A stretch of 64,000 bases of DNA. It comes from Candidatus Sericytochromatia bacterium. Lineage in GTDB: Bacteria; Cyanobacteriota; Sericytochromatia; UBA7694. Positions 58,601 to 64,000 of the stretch are shown in pieces; the first letter of the stretch is position 1, and the number at the start of each line of letters is the position of its first letter. The stretch is taken from the NCBI GenBank assembly GCA_018780035.1, contig JADMKE010000026.1, positions 1 through 64,000 of the forward strand. The letters run 5' to 3'. The notes under the pieces were generated by a model. It was given only the letters and a program-made list of their open reading frames with translations, was not told the origin of the DNA and made no database searches. Position numbers and translations under genes: made by a program.

Positions 58601-61402
58601 TTGCAAATCCGCGATTCAGAGAAGATGGAGCTGGTGCGCCAGCTGATTCGGGCCCATTCCTATTGGCGCATGAAAGGCCTGGCGGTGGAATTGGTGATTT
58701 TAAACGAAGATGTCTCTGTCTATCGCCAGTCGCTGCACGACCAAATTACCAGCCTGATTGCCGCAGGCATCGAAGCACAAATGCTCGATCGCCCCAATGG
58801 CATCTTTGTGCGGCGGCTGGAGCAAATCCCCAACGATGATCGGCTTTTGTTGATGGCGGTTGCACGGATCATTCTCGACGACGAAAATGGCAGCTTGGCA
58901 GAGCAGATCGAATTGCGCAGCGTGCGTGATCCGGTGATGCCCGAGCTGGTGCCCAGCCGTCTGCCCAAAACGGGTTTGTCTGTGCAATTGCCCAAGCCAG
59001 AGCGGCTGTTTGAAAATGGCATTGGGGGCTTTGCCCCTGATGGCCGTGAATATGTGATCGTGCTGGAACCCGGCCAAATGACACCTGCCCCTTGGGTCAA
59101 TGTGATTGCCAATCCCTTTTTTGGCACCTTGGTCAGCGAGAGTGGTGGGGGGTATACCTGGTTTGAAAATGCCCACGAATACCGCTTGACCCCGTGGAGC
59201 AATGATCCTGTGGGAGATCCCCCCGGGGAGGCCTTTTATATCCGCGATGAACAAACCGGTGAATACTGGTCTCCCATGCCTGCTCCGGCCCGAGGCAAGA
59301 CCGCTTATACTGTGCGTCATGGCTTTGGCTATAGCGTATTTGAACACAGCGAAAATGGCATCCGGTCGGAGTTGTGGGTCTATGTTGCCAAAGATGCCCC
59401 AGTCAAATTCTCGGTCTTAAAATTGACCAATTTATCTGGGCGGCCCCGCCGCATCTCGGTGAGCCATTATTGTGAGTGGGTCTTGGGCGATTTACGTGCC
59501 AAAAGCCTTTTGCATGTGCAGACCCAGATCGATCTCAAAACCGGGACCTTGCTGGCCCGCAATTATTACAATTCAGAGTTTGCAGACTGCATTGCCTTTT
59601 TGGATGTCAACGATATTAGCCGTACCTTTAGCGGCGATCGCAAGGAGTTTATTGGGCGCAACCGCGATCTGTCGCAGCCTGCTGCGCTCAAACGAACCAA
59701 GCTTTCAGGCAAAGTGGGGGCCGGTCTCGACCCCTGCGCTGCGGTTCAGGTCTTTTATGATTTGGCTGTGGGCCAAGAGCGCGAAATTATCTTTCGCCTG
59801 GGGGTGAGTCGCAGCCTGCTCGATGTGCAAAACCTGATTCAGCGTTTTCGCCGGACCGATGCCGCTGAAACGGCACTCAAAGACGTTTTGGCCTATTGGC
59901 ATCAGACCCTGGGCCAAGTCCAGATCGAAACCCCCGACCCGGCGGTCAATATTCCCGCCAATGGTTGGCTGCTCTACCAGGTCTTGAGCTGTCGTCTTTG
60001 GGGACGAACGGGTTTTTACCAATCGGGGGGAGCCTTTGGTTTTCGCGATCAATTGCAAGACGTGATGGCTTTGGTCCACAGCGAGCCGGGGCTGATGGGT
60101 GAACATCTGCTGCGAGCGGCTGCTCACCAATTTCGCGAAGGCGATGTGCAACACTGGTGGCATCCACCTTCTGGACGGGGGGTGCGCACGCATTTTTCCG
60201 ATGATTATCTCTGGTTGCCCTTTGTGCTCTGTCACTATGTGCGCCAATTGGCAGATACCGGCATTCTCGACGAAAAAGTGCCCTTTCTTGAGGGCCGCCC
60301 AGTTCAGCCCGAAGAAGAGGCCTATTACGATCTGCACCACCGTTCCGAAGAGTCGGCTTCGCTTTATGAACACGCGGTGCGTGCGATTGAAAGAGGCCTG
60401 GAGCGGGGCATTCATGGCCTGCCCCTGATGGGCTCTGGCGATTGGAACGATGGCATGAACCGGGTCGGCAGCGGCGGAAAAGGGGAAAGTGTTTGGTTGG
60501 CCTTCTTTTTGTACGACGTGCTGAACCAATTTGCCTCTTTGGCTGAGGCCCATGGGGATAGCTTATTTGCCAGGCGTTGCCACCAGCAGGCCCAAGAGCT
60601 GCAGACCCAAATCGAGGCCAACGGCTGGGATGGTCAGTGGTATTTGCGTGCCTATTTTGACAATGGCGAAAAGCTGGGCTCCCATACCCAGCGTGAGTGC
60701 CAAATAGATGCCTTGCCACAAAGCTGGTCTGTGATCAGTGGGGCCGCCTCACTGGGACGTTCCCGCGAGGCCATGCGCTCGGTTGACTTGCGTCTGATTC
60801 GGCGCAAAGCGGGTTTGATTCAACTCTTTGATCCCCCCTTTCAGGGGCACGACCTCAACCCCGGCTATATTCAGGGATATATGCCCGGCGTGCGCGAAAA
60901 CGGGGGGCAATACACCCACGCTGCAATTTGGACCGTGATGGCATTTGCCATGATGGGGGAAAGTGAAAAGGCCTGGGCGCTGTTTAAAATGCTCAATCCG
61001 ATTCAACATACCAGCAGTCCCGAGCAAATCGCCATTTACAAAGTGGAGCCCTATGTGGTTGCTGCCGATGTCTATGCTGTGGCCCCGCATATGGGCCGGG
61101 GCGGCTGGACCTGGTACACAGGTTCCGCCAGTTGGATGTATCGGCTGCTCTTGGAAAACCTGCTCGGCATCGAGCGCAGGGGGGATTTCCTGATTTTAAA
61201 ACCGCTTTTGCCCTTGGACTGGGACTATTTTAAGATTCACTACCGTTTCAAACAGACGCTTTACCATATTCATGTGTGCCGCAAAGCAGCGGAGCAGGCT
61301 CTTGAACCCCTGCTGCTTGTCGATGGCCTCGCCCTGGAAGGGAATTCCTTTTTGCTGAGCGACGATAGCCGAGAACACGATGTCACGTTTACACTGGATT
61401 AA
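52670..61402 (+). CDS. ndvB: Cyclic beta-1,2-glucan synthase (NdvB/ChvB type)
   Basis: 2910 aa from the ATG at 52670; an earlier TTG lacks support. It makes cyclic beta-1,2-glucans from UDP-glucose at the inner membrane. Order: N-terminal helical domain, about 1-400; membrane helices about 415-480; GT84 glycosyltransferase with KYVITLDSDTQLPRDTARTL (DxD near 633) and RRHRWIRGDWQIAQWLLP; more helices about 830-1000; glycoamylase-like domain with GVPWGISESGYN; then two GH94-type phosphorylase units, the second containing GDVPIVLLQI, FRDQLQDVMAL and GSGDWNDGMNRVG (about residue 2590). Length matches NdvB/ChvB. Kinase and TPR genes follow. Confidence 0.92.
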   Translation: MLQAIFPRFQAWITRQYFPHDLNREQPLRAELLSVEQLTRFAHSLAETHQISPQQGQHRLLAQLDQNEQSLRSFNHATHAVHPNQRLTPAAEWMLDNFYLLEEQIQMARRHLPPSYSRELPLLVNPLNQGFPRVYDLVLELISHVDAQIDGRSLSSFVDAYQKVTPLKLGELWAIPIMLRLALIENLQRITQRLTLASEESDLAVVWIDRLQDMAEKNPSNLVVVVADMARSDFPVSSAFVAEFCQRLSRHSPVLHLARTTWLEQRLVAQGLSTEQLIHLESQNQAADQVSVSHSIASLRFLSAMDWKAFVETLSLVEQTLHVDPACVYTTMDFATRDRYRHAVEFLARHSPLSEVEVAQAAIQLAEKGAEKAGNNDRLGHVGYYLVDKGLSDLGERIQVRWPLASRMERLIQRSPLLFYTGGISLFTLLATLGFVRMAQATEIQGWRFVLFSLLFLLSSSQLALAFVNGLTAFFIQPHRLPRLDFTAGIVPECETMVVVPTMLTSLQGVDQLIENLEIHHLSNRDAHLHFGLLTDFADAETESRPEDLALLQRARAGIQMLNQKYLSQSESRFYLFHRPRTWNASEGLWMGYERKRGKLMAFNALLRGGEERAFAEIFGDLQLLPLIKYVITLDSDTQLPRDTARTLVGTMAHPLNRPVFDPARGVVAEGYSILQPRMGVSLPSARRSWFVWLFAGEAGIDPYTQEVSDVYQDLFQEGSFIGKGIYDVDAFQRAMEGRFPENKVLSHDLLEACHARSALISDVELYEAYPYRYNVDMKRRHRWIRGDWQIAQWLLPRVPGPDARKIANPLSALSQWKIFDNLRRSLIPIALLSFLLGSWLCLPELGGLGILLVLPLIVLPNLISLVFNLLRKPEDSTLKTHLRTMGVSSIRQMGHVFLILAFLPYDAYMSLDAIGRTLMRLLLTRKRLLEWHTSSDSELTLRTDLGSFYVNMWIVPSTALITGLLLVQLFPRHLLGLLPWALPLLLVWLAAPWIAWWISQPLQAKTPKLQPEQLRFLRQTARKTWHFFEVFVSAEENHLPPDNFQEFPKPTIASRTSPTNMGLALMANLAAWDFGYLSLSGFMTRTQNALSSMQKLERYRGHFYNWYDTRSLQPLLPHYVSSVDSGNLAGNLLTLSAGLRGLGQEVCFSGQAFEGLQDTLQILVAEAAEWPLIPVIARFSKALGTVPNGLRERLHLWGHLSDLATELLSALPPEKEPLKMWGQILSESCLAQHEEMDYLLPWLALERPLRLQEMQAQSPLVLALDTLESAPSLLTIAQAAEQFRPLIQVALQAISLSAEQGVSERAYLVSLLNNLDLASHRAQIYLNQLETLAAEAEQLGDMDFGFLYEPSRALFSIGFNVSERRMDNSFYDLLASEARLCSYIAIALGQVPQDHWFSLGRLLVASQNEPLLVSWSGSMFEYLMPMLVMPTYENTMLAHSCQAAVKQQIAYGKLRGVPWGISESGYNRTDVQLNYQYRAFGVPGLGLKRGLAEDLVIAPYASAMALMVDPLAACENLIQLAAEGREGPYGFYEAIDYTPARLNPDESSALICSYMAHHQGMSLLALLTLLQDSPMQKRFMAYPPFKAAELLLQERVPKTAASIFAQDLELEVSRILSSDAESAMRIFTNPSPHTPDVHLLSNGRYHLAISSAGSGYSRWNDLAVTRWREDVTRDPWGSFVYLRDLASGDYWSAAFHPSLRPCKNYEAIFTQARAEFRHQHASLEVHTEISVSPEDDVELRRIRITNRSSVQRRIELTSYSEVVLTSPAAEAMHPAFNNLFIQTEFLPEASALLCSRRASSPEETPPWLLHLMLVQAGETDQISCETDRLRFIGRGGTLQAPLALKQIAPLSNTVGAVLDPIVSLRRTVILPPHATTVVDVVLGMAETRDLALAQIEKYQSSLMADRAFDLAWTHSQVTLRQLNATDGEAQLYGRLAKALIFADASRRASPTLLRSNTRSQSGLWSYGISGDVPIVLLQIRDSEKMELVRQLIRAHSYWRMKGLAVELVILNEDVSVYRQSLHDQITSLIAAGIEAQMLDRPNGIFVRRLEQIPNDDRLLLMAVARIILDDENGSLAEQIELRSVRDPVMPELVPSRLPKTGLSVQLPKPERLFENGIGGFAPDGREYVIVLEPGQMTPAPWVNVIANPFFGTLVSESGGGYTWFENAHEYRLTPWSNDPVGDPPGEAFYIRDEQTGEYWSPMPAPARGKTAYTVRHGFGYSVFEHSENGIRSELWVYVAKDAPVKFSVLKLTNLSGRPRRISVSHYCEWVLGDLRAKSLLHVQTQIDLKTGTLLARNYYNSEFADCIAFLDVNDISRTFSGDRKEFIGRNRDLSQPAALKRTKLSGKVGAGLDPCAAVQVFYDLAVGQEREIIFRLGVSRSLLDVQNLIQRFRRTDAAETALKDVLAYWHQTLGQVQIETPDPAVNIPANGWLLYQVLSCRLWGRTGFYQSGGAFGFRDQLQDVMALVHSEPGLMGEHLLRAAAHQFREGDVQHWWHPPSGRGVRTHFSDDYLWLPFVLCHYVRQLADTGILDEKVPFLEGRPVQPEEEAYYDLHHRSEESASLYEHAVRAIERGLERGIHGLPLMGSGDWNDGMNRVGSGGKGESVWLAFFLYDVLNQFASLAEAHGDSLFARRCHQQAQELQTQIEANGWDGQWYLRAYFDNGEKLGSHTQRECQIDALPQSWSVISGAASLGRSREAMRSVDLRLIRRKAGLIQLFDPPFQGHDLNPGYIQGYMPGVRENGGQYTHAAIWTVMAFAMMGESEKAWALFKMLNPIQHTSSPEQIAIYKVEPYVVAADVYAVAPHMGRGGWTWYTGSASWMYRLLLENLLGIERRGDFLILKPLLPLDWDYFKIHYRFKQTLYHIHVCRKAAEQALEPLLLVDGLALEGNSFLLSDDSREHDVTFTLD

Positions 61403-61426
61403 ACAGATGCAAAAGGGGGCTTGAGC

Positions 61427-63001
61427 ATGGATGAACTGAGCTTGCCTGAAAACCATTTACCAGAACGCTTTCAACTTGAACGTGCGCTGGGACAAGGCAG
61501 TTTTGGCAAGACCTATTTGGCCTTTGACAGCGAGAGTGAGCTGCCCTGTGTGGTCAAACAGCTGTCATTCAGGCATTTGCAGAATTGGAAAGCCTATGAA
61601 CTCTTTGAGCGCGAGGCCAAAGTGCTCGAACTTCTAGACCATCCACGTATTCCCCGATTTTTGGGCTTCTACAGCCAAGCCGAGGCAGGGGATCAACAGG
61701 CCTATCTGGTGCAGGGCTATATCCCCGGCCAGACCCTCACCGCCGCTGTGGAAGCGGGCAAGCGCTTTCGCGAACCCGAAATTGTGGCCATTGCTGAGAA
61801 AATGCTCGAACTCCTGGACTATCTGCACAGCTTTTCGCCACCCGTGATCCACCGCGATATTAAACCCGATAATCTGATTCTCTCCCCCGAGGGCGAGCCC
61901 TATCTGGTGGATTTTGGTGCCGTCAATGCCCATCTGCACAGCGCAGGTTCGACGATTGTCGGCACCTTTGGCTATATGCCGCCCGAGCAATTGGATGGCC
62001 GGGCGGTGCCAGCCTCTGACCTCTTTGGGCTGGGCGCAACCCTGATCTATGCCCTGACAGGCCTTGAGCCGGGGCTGATCGAAAAAGAAAATCTCAGCCT
62101 GAATTTTCGCCCCCATGTCCAGATTTCAGAAGGGCTGGCCCAATGGCTCGAAACCCTCACCCAAGCCGACTGGAAAAAACGCTTTCAATCGGCCGCAGAG
62201 GCTTTGAGCGCACTGCAGCAGCGCCACAGCTTGCGTCCCCCGCAGGGGCCGCTTCAAGCGCGAAACAAATTGAAAGGCCCCTTGATCGCTCTGGGATTGG
62301 CCGGGTTGGTTGGCATTGCGCTGCTTGTCTTTAAACCGGCTTTGCCTGTAGACGGCGTCAAAGGCCGCCTGAGTTATGCCGGTGGCCAGGCTTTGCCCGC
62401 CATCACGCCCCGCTTCTGGCTGCGCGACGAAGTGTCGCGCCAACGCGTCAAACCGATCGTCAATTACAGCCAGGGGCAGTTTGAAATTCGCGGTCTGCCG
62501 CCGGGCAAATATGGCCTGAATGTGACTTACGACGCCAATCCGAGTAATCCCATTCAGTATCCGGGGGATTTGCGCGCCTGGAGCGTGTTTGAAATCAAAG
62601 CCGGGCAGCCGCCGCCCGAATTGGGCATGGCCTTGGTGAAATTGATTCACCTCAGTTCCCCTGTGGACAATAACCGCCCCCTGCCTGGTTGGGAGCAGCC
62701 CTGTGGTGCGGGTTCTCCGCAGCCTGCAGATGTTTCGTTTGTCTGGGACAGCCTGGGGCCAGGCGTGCGTTATAATTACCAAATTCAGGAATGGGCCTGT
62801 TCTGCAACCGCCCAAGCGCCCCAAAAGGTCATGAATCAAGGCAATACGGAACAAAACAAACTCTCACTTCAATTGCCCGAGAATACAAAAGGGTATTATT
62901 ATCGTTTTGTGCTCGAAGCCTGGCAAGGGGGGCAGAATATCGGGCGCTTGCGCACCCATGGCAGCCAAGACCACGATTGGGACTTTGTTTTTGTGCGTTG
63001 A
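61427..63001 (+). CDS. Transmembrane Ser/Thr protein kinase with external domain
   Basis: 524 aa. Kinase domain in residues 12-270: Gly loop LGQGSFGKTY, Lys in PCVVKQLSF, catalytic loop VIHRDIKPDNLIL, DFG in YLVDFGAVN and APE-like GYMPPEQL. One membrane helix at about 284-305 (PLIALGLAGLVGIALLVF). The 215-residue outside part holds a beta region (VKGRLSYAGGQALPAITPRFWLRD, GQFEIRGLPPGKYGLNVTY) and a Cys pair (PCGAGS, EWACSA). ATG at 61427 with AAAAGGGGG upstream. It lies 24 nt behind ndvB and may gate glucan synthesis, which is inference. Confidence 0.9.
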   Translation: MDELSLPENHLPERFQLERALGQGSFGKTYLAFDSESELPCVVKQLSFRHLQNWKAYELFEREAKVLELLDHPRIPRFLGFYSQAEAGDQQAYLVQGYIPGQTLTAAVEAGKRFREPEIVAIAEKMLELLDYLHSFSPPVIHRDIKPDNLILSPEGEPYLVDFGAVNAHLHSAGSTIVGTFGYMPPEQLDGRAVPASDLFGLGATLIYALTGLEPGLIEKENLSLNFRPHVQISEGLAQWLETLTQADWKKRFQSAAEALSALQQRHSLRPPQGPLQARNKLKGPLIALGLAGLVGIALLVFKPALPVDGVKGRLSYAGGQALPAITPRFWLRDEVSRQRVKPIVNYSQGQFEIRGLPPGKYGLNVTYDANPSNPIQYPGDLRAWSVFEIKAGQPPPELGMALVKLIHLSSPVDNNRPLPGWEQPCGAGSPQPADVSFVWDSLGPGVRYNYQIQEWACSATAQAPQKVMNQGNTEQNKLSLQLPENTKGYYYRFVLEAWQGGQNIGRLRTHGSQDHDWDFVFVR

Positions 63002-63077
63002 TTGAGCCCCAAGAACCCATCCCAAATCTATTTCTAAAGGCTATAATGCAGCATCTATCCCCCTGCTGGAGAAGTCA

Positions 63078-64000
63078 ATGAAATCTGCTTTTTTGCTGAG
63101 CTGTGTGTTTCTGAGTGCCTTATATGCCCCTGCTGTTTGGGCGGCTGAGACCCCCCAAGATCGCATTCAAGATCGAAGTCAAGATCGCTTTGTCAAAGAC
63201 AAGGCGGTCTGTGAAGATATTCATGGGCAGGCGGCGCAAACCCGGATTGCGGCATGTACACGGGCCTTGGCCTTTACTGTCAAAGATGCCCGCCTGTGGT
63301 TTTACCGGGCCTATGCCTGGGACGATTTGGAGGACCCCCGCCGCTCGGTTTTGGATTTGGGCACGGCCATCAAATTTGATCCTGACTATGCCGATGCCTA
63401 TTACAATCGGGGCTTGGCCTATTTTGCGCTCAAACAATACGCGCTGGCTTTGGCCGATTATAGCCGTGTCTTGGAATTGGAACCGAATGATCCCGATACC
63501 TGGCTCAATCGGGGCAATGTCTATTATGCGCAAAAAAACCTGGCTCAGGCTTTGGCTGATTACGAACAGGTTTTGGTATTAGAGCCCGAATACCCCAAAG
63601 GTCTGTATAACCGCGCCCTGATCTGGACTGAACTGGGGGAGCACGACAAAGCCCTTCGCGACTATACCCATTTGATACTGCTGCTGCCCAACGAAATTGA
63701 ACACTATCTCAAACGGGCCTGGATCTACGCCCTACAAGCGGAGTTTGCCGAGGCCGAAGCCGATCTCAATGTGGCTTTACAGCTCTTGCCCGACGCCCCC
63801 AACAGTTTGGAAACCCTTGCTTGGGTCTATTATTTGCAGGGCAAAACCGAAGCCGCTCGTGCGGCCTTTACCCAACTCTGGCCTTTGATTGAAGGGCCCG
63901 CCGATTGGGCGGCCTGGATCGACGAGCATCAAACCCAGCTTTTAACAGGTTTAACCCTCAGCGAAAGTCAAAAGCAAGCGCTGCAAGCCCTTTTGCAAAA
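63078..64000 (+). CDS. TPR repeat protein, 3' end outside the window
   Basis: At least 307 residues, no stop before the window ends. A signal peptide (FLLSCVFLSALYAPAVWAAE) and a short charged QDR repeat lead into TPR units of 34 residues: ADAYYNRGLAYFALKQYALALADYSRVLELEPND, PDTWLNRGNVYYAQKNLAQALADYEQVLVLEPEY, PKGLYNRALIWTELGEHDKALRDYTHLILLLPN, and further ones. An exported TPR scaffold; third in line after ndvB and the kinase (76-nt gap). GGAGAAGTC precedes the ATG. Confidence 0.85.
   Translation, partial: MKSAFLLSCVFLSALYAPAVWAAETPQDRIQDRSQDRFVKDKAVCEDIHGQAAQTRIAACTRALAFTVKDARLWFYRAYAWDDLEDPRRSVLDLGTAIKFDPDYADAYYNRGLAYFALKQYALALADYSRVLELEPNDPDTWLNRGNVYYAQKNLAQALADYEQVLVLEPEYPKGLYNRALIWTELGEHDKALRDYTHLILLLPNEIEHYLKRAWIYALQAEFAEAEADLNVALQLLPDAPNSLETLAWVYYLQGKTEAARAAFTQLWPLIEGPADWAAWIDEHQTQLLTGLTLSESQKQALQALLQ

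Noticed and set aside
1..64000. tRNA and rRNA genes
   Set aside because: No T-loop GGTTCGANTCC pattern with a matching acceptor stem and no rRNA-like segments were noticed on either strand; a tRNAscan run would settle it.

Overview
The window looks like chromosome of a Gram-negative-type, non-photosynthetic bacterium related to Cyanobacteria (the Melainabacteria / Sericytochromatia / 'Blackallbacteria' range). This is inference. It rests on a Ycf45-like AAA+ ATPase with a C-terminal nucleic-acid-binding tail (26781-28172), an LdpA-like iron-sulfur protein fused in reading to dcd (25583-26557), many lipobox lipoproteins, and outer-membrane-type proteins. Base composition is moderately GC-rich and codon use favours C/G at third positions, except in a clearly more AT-rich accessory stretch at about 44.4-47 kb.

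Layout. 0-10 kb: envelope lipoproteins, a one-haem cytochrome lipoprotein, a VOC / membrane / SdpI / 2OG-oxygenase operon, an operon of two YbjQ proteins plus an M48 protease, and a hybrid nucleotidyltransferase-hexapeptide protein. 10-24 kb: a secreted glycosidase-like protein, an EF-hand protein with four tandem DSWGN repeats, a lone LON domain, an inositol monophosphatase, several lipoproteins (NHL propeller, VWA), two possible cell-wall hydrolases, and a Phd/PIN toxin-antitoxin pair followed by five 13-bp tandem repeats. 24-30 kb: the most housekeeping-like part (dcd, ldpA-like, ycf45-like, tmk, a methyltransferase). 30-36 kb: an adenylate cyclase, then a four-gene redox/envelope operon facing a divergent LysR regulator, then a truncated UmuC remnant. 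36-42.4 kb: an EF-hand plus NlpC/P60-like protein, a methyltransferase, a CBM9-like secreted protein, and a long stretch with no credible protein.

The outstanding element is 41340-42250. It has a near-consensus promoter, then about 878 nt of dense RNA hairpins (at least six GNRA-capped). A 12-bp helix joins the predicted 5' end to the last bases before a T7 run, so the two ends of one large RNA pair with each other. It reads as a stand-alone 'ornate' non-coding RNA of the GOLLD/ROOL/OLE size class, with no family assigned. Sixteen bases after its T-run lies a broken duplicate of the C-terminus of the methyltransferase found 2.6 kb upstream.

42.4-47 kb is a defence/toxin-like accessory block: a PD-(D/E)XK Rpn-like nuclease, an orphan MNT nucleotidyltransferase, a 54-aa membrane protein paired with an HNH endonuclease, and a PIN/antitoxin pair. 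47.5-52.4 kb carries a transglutaminase/papain-like protein, an esterase, and three adjoining proteins with helical repeats or Pro/Thr-rich stalks. 52.7-64 kb is one apparent operon: a 2910-aa cyclic beta-1,2-glucan synthase (NdvB type), a transmembrane Ser/Thr kinase with an external domain, and a TPR protein that runs off the window.
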